Source: Verrucomicrobiales bacterium (GTDB lineage: Bacteria > Verrucomicrobiota > Verrucomicrobiia > Verrucomicrobiales > Verrucomicrobiaceae). From it: a stretch of DNA of 5,036 bases. The stretch lies in assembly GCA_003453085.1 (NCBI GenBank), contig DMMK01000290.1:1-5036 (forward strand), read 5' to 3'. This document shows, in pieces, positions 1-5,036 of the stretch. The notes beneath the pieces were generated by a model. The model saw only the letters and a program-made list of their open reading frames with translations, did not search any database and was not told where the DNA came from. Made by a program: the position numbers and the translations under genes. Each line of letters starts with the position of its first letter. Within the stretch, counting starts at the first letter, position 1.

Positions 1-75
1 GTGCGTGCCATGGCCCACCCCCATGACGTGGTCATGCTGAAAGATGAATGACCCGTCGCCCGCTTCACGGAGCAT
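1..75 (-). CDS. possible 5' end of a divergent gene, partial, unrecognised
   Basis: A minus-strand frame is open from an ATG at 75-73 to the left edge, giving 25 codons that begin MLREAGDGSFIFQHDHV and then run into a His/Gly-rich stretch (HGTH at the edge). The wording looks protein-like, but 25 codons are too few to assign a family, and no Shine-Dalgarno sequence precedes the ATG. The frame stays open further upstream without another usual start codon. A competing reading is the plus strand, where frame 1 is open from base 1 to a TGA at 49-51 and would be the last 16 codons of an upstream gene ending in MLKDE. Both readings use the same codon register, so only one can be real. I slightly prefer the divergent gene because a TATAAC hexamer lies at a suitable distance upstream of its ATG (100-95). 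The choice is uncertain. Confidence 0.25.
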   Translation of the reverse strand, partial: MLREAGDGSFIFQHDHVMGVGHGTH

Positions 76-94
76 AATCTGCCCGTTTGGCTTC

Positions 95-102
95 GTTATA
101 GT
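95..102. promoter_or_regulatory. possible overlapping divergent -10 elements
   Basis: The octamer GTTATAGT reads TATAGT on the plus strand (97-102) and TATAAC on the minus strand (100-95). Each matches the sigma-70 consensus TATAAT at five of six positions. The plus-strand copy would start RNA roughly 18-20 bases before the ATG at 127. The minus-strand copy would start RNA about 10-15 bases before the ATG at 75. No convincing -35 hexamer or extended -10 TG is present for either, and group-specific promoter rules are unknown here, so this is only a candidate. Confidence 0.2.
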
Positions 103-126
103 CGTCCGCCTTGAAGTCCGAGTTGG

Positions 127-2766
127 ATGCTCCATTCCTTCGCGGCAGTCAGTTTGTTCCCGATCATGAACGACCGTTATCAAATCATTTCCACGCTCGC
201 CTCAGGCGGCACCGGCAGCATCCTGCAAGCATGGGACAAATCCCAGAACCGTGACGTGGCCATCAAACGCCTGCACACGGATGCGGCCAACAAGGACTCC
301 CTCCTCCGCGAGGCCCGTGCGCTCTATGCCCTGCGTCATCCTGGCATCGTGACCGTCCTCGAATATGGCGATGATGAAGACGGGGCCTACCTAGTGATGG
401 AACTGATCAAAGGCGAGACGCTCGACCATCGGTTGGCCCACGGCCCCCTGGACATGCCCAGCTTCAAGGCGCTGGTGACACAAACCCTGGAGGCCATCAG
501 CGCCGCACATGACGCGGGCCTGATCCACCGCGACCTCAAGCCAGAAAACATCATGCTGCCCTGGAACCGGGACGGTCATTTTGAGATCCGGCTCATTGAC
601 TTTGGTCTCTCCCAGATGCTGCCTCCGGAAGGTGCCCCTCAGGACTCCATGCAGGGATCCGTCCACTACATGGCTCCCGAGCAATTTGGCAGCGGCCGTG
701 TGGATGTGCGTACCGATCTTTATGCTCTGGGCTGCATTTATTACCAGACTCTCTCGGGCCAGTTCCCCTTCCCTGGTGAGGAAAAAATCCAGGTCATCAC
801 CGCCCACCTCTACCCGCCAAAAGTCCCACTGGCAGAACTGCGCCCCGACCTCAGCGACGAACTCTGCGCCTGGGTGGAGCAACTCATGTGCGTGCAGCCA
901 GCAGGCCGCCCGGCCAGTGCCGCCCAGGCGCTCGCCAGCTTCCGCAAGATTGCCAGGAACCTCCAAATCCACACGGCCAGCGCCATCGAACCGGAAATTT
1001 CCGCCGTCATGATCCTTGAGGAAGAAGAGATGCCTGCCGTGCTGAGCGTGGCAGAAGAAGAGGAGGAGGAAGAAGCCGTCCTGCTTGCCGACCCGGAAGC
1101 GACTGAGGAAATCGAGGTACCCGACGCCGAAGAAGAAGCTCCCGTCACCCAGGCTGGCCCAGAAGTGACTCAGCAGATCTCGGCGGCGGATTTCGCCGAA
1201 GAAGAGCCACCCGCCATGCTGGCCTCCCCTCAGCACCACCCTGCCCGTGTCGCTGCCGACACGCCTACCACCAGACGGCCGCCTATCCCGGGCCCATCCA
1301 GACCACGGCCAAAGAGAAAACAGGGACTGCAGCTCATCATCTCCGCCTTTGTCGGCATCGTAGTCCTTCAGTTTGCCATCGTCAGCTACTTTAAATTTGC
1401 CGGGCGTGAGGAGCGTGATCAACGTTTCGCCCAACTAACGGCGAGCGAGCATCCCCAAGGCTCTGACCTGGATACCAAGCTGCTGCTTGATTACCTGGAG
1501 CCCAGCGCTACCCGCGATCAGGCCGCCCAAACCCTGACCCGCCTGACTGGGGGCAGCTACATTGACGAACTCATCCTTAAACGGCTGCAAACCATGAAGG
1601 GCTATTCTTCGGCAGCCCGGATGGTGGAAATCATCGGCCAGCGCAGAAGCCCCGGCGCCTTCCCCCAGGTGCTGCCGTTGGCGGAGGACAGCCGTGGAGA
1701 AGTGCGTCAAGCCGCCTGGAGCGCACTTAGCAGAATCACCCCCGCAACAGAGCTGCCTAAAGTTCTGGATCTGGCTCTGCGCAGCCCGATCAGGGATGGC
1801 GAAATGATCGAAAACATCCTGGTCGCGGCCATCGAAGGGGCCGATGACCGACCACTGGCAACAAGCCAGGCATTGAAGGCCTATCGCACCACTCAAAAAG
1901 AAGAGCATCGGGTCATGCTGTTCAATGTGCTGACCCGTGTCGGTGGCGAGGGCGTGGTGGAACTGGTCAATGAAGCCATTGCCGACCCTGCGCAGGACGT
2001 CCGGCTGGCAGCCATCACCGTGCTGTCCAAATATCCGACTCATGAGCCCCTCACGGCCATCAGCGCCCGCTTTCCTCAAGAGCCTGACCCGAACTGCAGG
2101 ATCTACCTTCTGCTGGCGGCGAGGGAGTTGGTCAGCAGGCCCGGGCCAAGCTCCCAGCAAAACCTCTTCCTGCATGCCCAGAGCCTGTATTCCAATGCCA
2201 ATGGCAGTGACGAAAAAAGCTATGTGCTCAAGATCTTCAGCCGCCTCATTGCCCCAGGCACCGCCAGTTTTTTCGAAAGTTTTCAGGATGAGACGGACCG
2301 GAAGCTGACCCGTGAAGCACGGGAGCTGGGCCAGGCATTCCGCACCCGCCTCAGCCGGGTGGTGCCCGTTGCTCCGGGTAATGACGCGACATCACTGCCA
2401 GCGGAAAAAGCAGACTATCGCCATGATGGCACCCTCGCGCTCGACAAAGACGTTCTGATCAACTGGACTCAGAGCGATGATTGGGCCTCCTGGCTTGTCG
2501 AGGTTCCCGCCAATGGGACCTACGAAATCGCCATCTATCAGGCTCACGACAGCGACCAGCTCGGCAGCTATGAAGTTCTCCTGGCCGGGCAGACACTGCT
2601 CACTACAGCAGTGAACACTGGCAGCAAAACCGACTACAAGGGCTTTGTGGTCGGGACCGTCAAAGTGGAACAGCCAGGCATCTACCGCCTGCAGGTGCGC
2701 CCCAAGAGCATGCCGGCCGAAGGAGAGCTCTTTCGCCTTCAGCGCTTGGCCATCAAAGCCCTCTGA
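127..2766 (+). CDS. membrane-spanning Hanks-type Ser/Thr kinase with HEAT-like and C-terminal beta-sandwich domains
   Basis: This is a probable signalling kinase that transfers phosphate from ATP to Ser/Thr of unknown targets. Residues are numbered from the ATG at 127. The kinase domain covers about 18-278: glycine loop 24-32 (LASGGTGSI, with Ala25 where the first Gly is usual), ATP lysine K47 in VAIK, helix-C E62, catalytic HRDLKPEN 134-141, DFG 158-160 and APE 183-185. All catalytic residues are present, so it should be active. Residues 298-371 form a Glu-rich linker with degenerate repeats, and 383-398 are Pro/Arg/Lys-rich. One transmembrane helix lies at about 401-424. The basic flank implies that the kinase faces the cytoplasm and the rest is extracytoplasmic. 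Residues about 450-740 are helical with HEAT-like units (around 496-537 and 610-640). Residues about 765-879 form a beta-sandwich-like domain (NWTQSDDWASWLVEVPANG near 779). Met14 at 166, directly before the kinase fold, is an equally good start, and neither ATG has a Shine-Dalgarno sequence. The ligand and substrates are unknown. Confidence 0.93.
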   Translation: MLHSFAAVSLFPIMNDRYQIISTLASGGTGSILQAWDKSQNRDVAIKRLHTDAANKDSLLREARALYALRHPGIVTVLEYGDDEDGAYLVMELIKGETLDHRLAHGPLDMPSFKALVTQTLEAISAAHDAGLIHRDLKPENIMLPWNRDGHFEIRLIDFGLSQMLPPEGAPQDSMQGSVHYMAPEQFGSGRVDVRTDLYALGCIYYQTLSGQFPFPGEEKIQVITAHLYPPKVPLAELRPDLSDELCAWVEQLMCVQPAGRPASAAQALASFRKIARNLQIHTASAIEPEISAVMILEEEEMPAVLSVAEEEEEEEAVLLADPEATEEIEVPDAEEEAPVTQAGPEVTQQISAADFAEEEPPAMLASPQHHPARVAADTPTTRRPPIPGPSRPRPKRKQGLQLIISAFVGIVVLQFAIVSYFKFAGREERDQRFAQLTASEHPQGSDLDTKLLLDYLEPSATRDQAAQTLTRLTGGSYIDELILKRLQTMKGYSSAARMVEIIGQRRSPGAFPQVLPLAEDSRGEVRQAAWSALSRITPATELPKVLDLALRSPIRDGEMIENILVAAIEGADDRPLATSQALKAYRTTQKEEHRVMLFNVLTRVGGEGVVELVNEAIADPAQDVRLAAITVLSKYPTHEPLTAISARFPQEPDPNCRIYLLLAARELVSRPGPSSQQNLFLHAQSLYSNANGSDEKSYVLKIFSRLIAPGTASFFESFQDETDRKLTREARELGQAFRTRLSRVVPVAPGNDATSLPAEKADYRHDGTLALDKDVLINWTQSDDWASWLVEVPANGTYEIAIYQAHDSDQLGSYEVLLAGQTLLTTAVNTGSKTDYKGFVVGTVKVEQPGIYRLQVRPKSMPAEGELFRLQRLAIKAL
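1018..1239 (+). repeat. acidic degenerate repeats within the kinase linker
   Basis: This stretch codes for residues 298-371 of the kinase. Four runs of Glu (298-301, 310-316, 335-337, 358-360) are each followed by a short hydrophobic/Pro/Ala phrase: MPAVLS, AVLLADPEAT, APVTQAGPEVT and PPAMLASPQ. The last three units are spaced about 23-25 residues apart, which suggests old duplication of a short unit. The DNA of the longest run (1054-1074) is seven GAA/GAG codons, a purine-only tract that could slip during replication. The protein segment is expected to be disordered and to separate the kinase domain from the membrane. Confidence 0.6.
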
Positions 2767-2770
2767 CGCT

Positions 2771-2799
2771 CAAAGAGAAATGGCTAGGAGCGCTCTTTG
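2771..2799. terminator. weak inverted repeat in the convergent junction
   Basis: CAAAGAG (2771-2777) and CTCTTTG (2793-2799) form a perfect 7-base inverted repeat with a 15-base loop, five bases after the kinase stop and overlapping the last codons of the convergent gene. A hairpin could form in RNA from either strand. There is no T-tract on either side and the stem is AT-rich, so it is a poor intrinsic terminator. It is the only candidate in the 17-base junction between the two convergent genes. Confidence 0.25.
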
Positions 2800-3332
2800 G
2801 CCAGCTTGTTGTATTTGTCCACCAGCTCATTGAATTCCTTGGTTCTGGCGTTCAGCTTACCGATGAGTTCATCCCGTTCACTGACGAGCTGCCTCAGGCT
2901 GGCATTGGCTTTTTCGATGGCCTCATTCTGCACGCTCACTTCCGTGTTGCGATCCTTGATGGCATCCGTGCCCTTGCCAGCGAGCTGCTTGTAGACCGCT
3001 AGTTCGCTTTTGACCAGCGTCGCTTCGTTCATCCAGTGGGCGATGCTGTAACCCCGTGCCGACTGGTCTTCGGTCAGCAGCATGATTTTTTCGGTGGCGT
3101 CCAGCAGGGCAGCCTCAGTCTCTGCACGGAGATGGCTGATTCGGGCGATTTCTTTTTCAAAGCGAAAGGCCTTCTCTTCAAATTCGATGCGCAGTTTATT
3201 CTCGGCAACGAGCATGGCGGTCAGCTCATCAATGCGCCGGTTCAGCTTGAACTCACGCCGCCACTGGTCCGCACAGATGCCGCAGAGGGCAAAGACGATG
3301 AACGCCAGGATGTAATAAAGAAAGGCCTTCAT
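2784..3332 (-). CDS. membrane-anchored coiled-coil protein, coupled to exbD
   Basis: This 182-residue protein is not one I recognise by family. Residues 3-21 (FLYYILAFIVFALCGICA after Met-Lys-Ala) form one hydrophobic helix. No proper lipobox is present, so it is a membrane anchor rather than a lipoprotein. The rest, about 25-182, is highly charged and heptad-like, rich in Glu/Lys/Leu/Ala, with two likely hinges at Gly94 and at Gly119-Gly121, giving about three coiled-coil segments. Basic residues just after the helix (R25, R26, K29) favour a cytoplasmic coil, but this is only a charge-rule guess. Its ATG (3332-3330) overlaps the exbD stop in an ATGA arrangement, a strong sign of translational coupling and of a shared process. 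It is the last gene of the tonB-exbB-exbD cluster. I infer an accessory or scaffold role with the ExbBD motor. No catalytic motif is visible. Confidence 0.85.
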   Translation of the reverse strand: MKAFLYYILAFIVFALCGICADQWRREFKLNRRIDELTAMLVAENKLRIEFEEKAFRFEKEIARISHLRAETEAALLDATEKIMLLTEDQSARGYSIAHWMNEATLVKSELAVYKQLAGKGTDAIKDRNTEVSVQNEAIEKANASLRQLVSERDELIGKLNARTKEFNELVDKYNKLAKERS

Positions 3333-3769
3333 TTCGCAGGGGCAGGAACGGCCGGAGCCGCTTCCATAGGTTTGACATTGAAGGCCACCTGGCTGAATCC
3401 GGCACGGCGCACAGCATCCAGGGCCTTGACCATGTCGGCATGGCGGGTGTCTGCATCGCCGCTGATGTAAACAGGCGTCGCAGGATCCTTGGCGAAACGC
3501 TCCTTCAACCGTGTTTCCAGGTCCGGCAGAGAGATCTGGGTGGTGTCCAGGAAGACGTCCCCTTTCGGGTTCACGCCCAGATTGATCGTGTCTGGCTTGA
3601 GGTCAGACTGAGTGGCGGCGGCCATGGGCAGTTTCACCTTGATGGACTTCTGCTTGGTCATCGTCAGGCTCACCATCATGAAAGAGGCGAGCAGGAAGAA
3701 CATCACGTCAATCAACGGGATGATCTCCAGGCGCGTCTTTTTATGGGCTATGGGAGAATGGATTTTCAC
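3329..3769 (-). CDS. exbD: ExbD/TolR-family biopolymer transport protein
   Basis: This is the stator-type subunit that works with ExbB to turn proton flow across the inner membrane into movement of TonB. It is 146 residues long, normal for ExbD (about 140). A short basic cytoplasmic tail (HKKTR, 9-13) precedes a single transmembrane helix at about 16-34 containing the family signature IPLIDVMFFLLASFMM. D21 corresponds to the conserved proton-carrying Asp. The periplasmic domain follows, with KVKLP at 44-48 and the C-terminal family stretch around 99-130 (PVYISGDADTRHADMVKAL, then RRAGFSQVAF). The last ten residues are Ala/Pro-rich. The start codon is GTG at 3769-3767; no in-frame ATG lies upstream and no Shine-Dalgarno sequence is visible. 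It lies 76 bases after exbB and overlaps the next gene by 4 bases. The ExbD/TolR split cannot be settled from sequence alone; the neighbouring tonB favours ExbD. Confidence 0.93.
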   Translation of the reverse strand: MKIHSPIAHKKTRLEIIPLIDVMFFLLASFMMVSLTMTKQKSIKVKLPMAAATQSDLKPDTINLGVNPKGDVFLDTTQISLPDLETRLKERFAKDPATPVYISGDADTRHADMVKALDAVRRAGFSQVAFNVKPMEAAPAVPAPAK

Positions 3770-3791
3770 AAATGGGCGAAAGGGAGTTGGT

Positions 3792-3831
3792 GGACAGATA
3801 AAGCCGCCCCGAGCGGGTACTCCTGTCTGTC
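3792..3831 (-). promoter_or_regulatory. stem-loop in the exbB-exbD gap
   Basis: In the 76-base gap, GACAGA (3793-3798) is complementary to TCTGTC (3826-3831), and a nested CCGC (3804-3807) pairs with GCGG (3813-3816). A two-tier hairpin can form in the minus-strand RNA between the exbB stop and the exbD GTG. No U-tract follows the outer stem, so it is not a classic terminator. It could mask or pace exbD translation, or protect the upstream exbB message. The function is inferred and the internal loop is large. Confidence 0.3.
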
Positions 3832-3845
3832 ATCCTGGGATGGCA

Positions 3846-4493
3846 TCACGGCTTTTTCATCACCTGATCAAAACCATGCTGGGCAGCCAGGATGAGCACA
3901 TTGTTGGCAGCCGCTTCAAGCTCGAACTGCAGCTTGGCCAGACGGCTGTGGAAGTAGTTCATCGGCACCAGCGTGGCGATGGCGATGCCCAGACCGGCTG
4001 CGGTGGCGATGAGCGCCTCCCCGATGCCGCCTGTAACTTTTTCCACGGCCAGTTCCGAATCTCCGATGGAGGAAAACGAGCCCATGATACCCGTCACCGT
4101 GCCCAGAAGACCCAGCAGCGGTCCCAGGGTCACCACTGTATCCATCGCACCCAGAAAGCGGCCTGCCGCCTGTAGCTCGTGACCTGCCGCCACCTCCAGT
4201 GCCCCCTGCATGGAGCTGTGCTGATGCTTCAGACCATGGTGTACCATGCGCACCACGGGATCACTGGTTTTCGCGGATAGGGCAATGGCCTTGTCAAGAT
4301 CACCAGCTTCCAGAGTGGCATACACCTGTTCAAGCTGGCGGCTGTTGCGCTGCGCACTGAAACGCATCCACCAAAAGATGCGCTCCACCAGCACGCCGAC
4401 AGCAAAGATGCCCACGACCAGGATAGGATACATGATGGGACCGCCATCATGGATGAATTCGATAACTGCGTTGGCGAGGGGGAGTTGATGCAT
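3846..4493 (-). CDS. exbB: ExbB/TolQ/MotA-family proton channel protein
   Basis: This is the inner-membrane channel scaffold of the ExbB-ExbD motor. In the family it assembles as a pentamer around ExbD and couples the proton gradient to TonB. It is 215 residues long, within the usual 210-245. Three transmembrane segments are visible: about 19-42 (PIMYPILVVGIFAVGVLVE), about 119-141 and about 157-180. The family core is clear: GPLLGLLGTVTGIMGSF (124-140) and GGIGEALIATAAGLGIAIA (155-173), with E159 at the position of the conserved channel Glu. A cytoplasmic loop (44-115) with an LEAGDLDKAI phrase joins the first two helices. The ATG is at 4493-4491, with no Shine-Dalgarno sequence; the region just upstream is a pyrimidine-rich terminator tail. 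tonB lies 75 bases upstream and exbD 76 bases downstream. TolQ or a MotA-like motor is the alternative, made less likely by the tonB neighbour. Confidence 0.95.
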   Translation of the reverse strand: MHQLPLANAVIEFIHDGGPIMYPILVVGIFAVGVLVERIFWWMRFSAQRNSRQLEQVYATLEAGDLDKAIALSAKTSDPVVRMVHHGLKHQHSSMQGALEVAAGHELQAAGRFLGAMDTVVTLGPLLGLLGTVTGIMGSFSSIGDSELAVEKVTGGIGEALIATAAGLGIAIATLVPMNYFHSRLAKLQFELEAAANNVLILAAQHGFDQVMKKP

Positions 4494-4502
4494 TGATTTG
4501 AA

Positions 4503-4539
4503 GGGAAAAAGAAAACGTCCCGAACAACGTCAGGGGACG
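4503..4539 (-). terminator. intrinsic terminator-like hairpin 2, just before exbB
   Basis: In minus-strand RNA, CGUCCC (4539-4534) pairs with GGGACG (4521-4516) across a 12-base loop. It is followed at once by UUUUCUUUUUCCC (4515-4503). This is the layout of a Rho-independent terminator: a 6-bp stem with five G-C pairs and a U-tract of nine U in ten bases. It lies 12 bases before the exbB ATG, so it must be in the leader of almost any exbB transcript. It probably acts as an attenuator or as a partial stop after tonB. Confidence 0.6.
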
Positions 4540-4542
4540 ACC

Positions 4543-4591
4543 AAAAAGTAGCAGTCCGCAGCCCACCTTTACCGGAGCTGGAAGCGGACTG
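4543..4591 (-). terminator. terminator-like hairpin 1, spanning the tonB stop
   Basis: In minus-strand RNA, CAGUCCGC (4591-4584) pairs perfectly with GCGGACUG (4559-4552). After a 4-base bulge the stem continues with AGCUC (4579-4575) against GGGCU (4564-4560, one G-U pair), leaving a 10-base loop that contains the tonB UAA stop. Four bases after the stem come five U (4547-4543). A 13-bp interrupted stem plus U-tract fits an intrinsic terminator for tonB. Because the 5' arm is inside the tonB coding region, a translating ribosome would block its folding. Confidence 0.55.
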
Positions 4592-5036
4592 GTAACCTGA
4601 GAGTGCCCATCCGGCCAGGGAGAAACCAGTTTCGGCAGATGTAGGAGGCGATCTGGCTCTGCTCGGAAGCTGTGAAGCCGCCGTTGATGCAATTGCTGGA
4701 AACCACGGCGGCGTATTCCACCTTCCCTGCGGGGCTGACTTTCAGGCTGAAGGTGAGCGTGCCGCTGACCTTGCGGGAACGTGCGCCTGAAGGGTAGGGC
4801 GGAGTTGGCACCTTGCCTTTGCCTGCGCCCGAGCCCGTGCCGCCGCTGCCACCACCACCGCCGCCGCTGCCTTCGGTCCCGCCGGTAGCAGTCACCGTGC
4901 TGGCTGCGCGGGTGCTGCGGGGTTTTGCCGCCACAGGTTTGGGTTTGGGCTTGGGGGCAGTAGGGTCTACAGGCTTGAGGGCCACCTCGATCTTCGGCGC
5001 CGCAGGTATGGTAAACACATCTTCAGGCACCAAGGC
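4569..5036 (-). CDS. tonB: TonB-family energy transducer, 3' part
   Basis: This is the C-terminal part of a protein that spans the periplasm and passes ExbB-ExbD motor energy to outer-membrane receptors. The frame is open to the right edge, and 155 residues are visible, so the start and the N-terminal membrane anchor lie outside the window. A TTG at 5033 is not a credible start. In visible order there is a Pro/Lys stretch (residues 21-39, with KPKPKPKP-like character), typical of the TonB periplasmic spacer, then a Gly/Ser-rich linker (52-74), then the C-terminal fold from PPYPSGARSRKVSGTLTF (79-96) through SPAGKVEYAAVVSS to IASYICRNWFLP and LRLPVRFQLR at the end. The PYP entry, the GTLTFSLKVSPAGKV strand pair and the W-F-P near the end are TonB-family marks. 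Two Cys (C116, C134) could form a periplasmic disulphide, which is unusual. It is followed by two hairpins and then exbB. Confidence 0.88.
   Translation of the reverse strand, partial: ALVPEDVFTIPAAPKIEVALKPVDPTAPKPKPKPVAAKPRSTRAASTVTATGGTEGSGGGGGGSGGTGSGAGKGKVPTPPYPSGARSRKVSGTLTFSLKVSPAGKVEYAAVVSSNCINGGFTASEQSQIASYICRNWFLPGRMGTLRLPVRFQLR
4839..4871 (-). repeat. GGC/GGT/AGC triplet tract coding for the Gly-Ser linker
   Basis: Eleven consecutive triplets, which on the coding (minus) strand are GGC, GGT or AGC only, encode Gly and Ser in the linker of the TonB-like protein (about residues 56-66 of the visible part). Near-identical adjacent codons make slippage by whole codons likely, so linker length may vary between strains without breaking the frame. 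Confidence 0.6.

Noticed and set aside
67..126. Minus-strand reading ending at 65-67 with a plausible-looking tail (SDFKADDYNEAKRADYAP)
   Set aside because: The open stretch is only about 26 codons after an upstream stop, has no ATG, GTG or TTG start, and overlaps the kinase start region.
581..1012. Plus-strand out-of-frame open frame of 143 codons inside the kinase
   Set aside because: Overlaps the kinase catalytic domain in another frame. The translation is low-complexity Ser/Pro/Arg with no family signal.
391..2175. Long minus-strand open frames (391-1434 and 1435-2175) opposite the kinase gene
   Set aside because: They lie fully antisense to a gene with clear kinase motifs. Their translations are rich in Gly, His, Arg and Asp without any recognisable fold, as expected from the complement of a GC-rich coding sequence.
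3281..3332. Lipoprotein signal at the start of the coiled-coil protein (FALCGIC)
   Set aside because: The residues before C17 and C20 do not fit the lipobox (Leu at -3 with Ala/Ser/Gly at -1), so a plain transmembrane anchor is the better reading.
3036..4175. Plus-strand frames opposite the coiled-coil, exbD and exbB genes (3036-3470, 3440-3895, 3612-4175)
   Set aside because: The minus strand here encodes unmistakable ExbD and ExbB. The plus-strand translations show no domains and are shadows.
5031..5033. TTG as the start of the TonB-like protein
   Set aside because: TonB proteins need an N-terminal membrane anchor, which is missing after this codon, and the frame continues to the window edge, so the gene is partial.
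1..5036. Mobile elements, CRISPR, tRNA/rRNA or a defence cassette
   Set aside because: No transposase, terminal inverted repeats with target duplication, regular spaced repeats, RNA gene folds or nuclease/toxin genes were seen by reading both strands.

Overview
The window (about 57-58% GC by eye) most likely comes from a Gram-negative member of the PVC superphylum, probably Verrucomicrobiota (Prosthecobacter/Verrucomicrobium type). This is an inference. It rests on a membrane-spanning Hanks-type Ser/Thr kinase carrying HEAT-like repeats and a C-terminal beta-sandwich of a kind common in planctomycete and verrucomicrobial proteins, on a TonB/ExbB/ExbD set (so an outer membrane is present), and on the lack of Shine-Dalgarno sequences at the starts.

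Layout. Positions 1-126 are a short left edge. It may hold the first codons of a divergent minus-strand gene and two overlapping -10-like hexamers, but nothing there is certain. Positions 127-2766 (+) hold one large gene. Its product has a cytoplasmic kinase domain, an acidic repetitive linker, a basic proline-rich juxtamembrane strip, one transmembrane helix, an alpha-helical HEAT-like region and a terminal ligand-binding-like beta domain. Only 17 bases separate it from a convergent minus-strand cluster that fills the rest of the window.

The minus-strand cluster reads from right to left: the 3' part of a tonB-like gene (5036 to 4569, cut by the window edge), exbB (4493 to 3846), exbD (3769 to 3329, GTG start) and a membrane-anchored coiled-coil protein (3332 to 2784) whose start overlaps the exbD stop by 4 bases. 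Known biology of the family: ExbB and ExbD form a proton-driven inner-membrane motor, and TonB carries its work to outer-membrane receptors. The coiled-coil protein is translationally coupled to exbD and is a candidate accessory subunit.

The most notable non-coding signal is a pair of tandem terminator-like hairpins, each followed by a U-tract on the minus strand. They sit between tonB and exbB and end 12 bases before the exbB start. They should uncouple tonB from exbBD expression or attenuate it. A weaker hairpin lies in the exbB-exbD gap. I see no mobile element, CRISPR array, tRNA or rRNA, and no clear sign of a wholly new system. The least ordinary parts are the kinase architecture, the coiled-coil partner of ExbD and the tandem hairpins.
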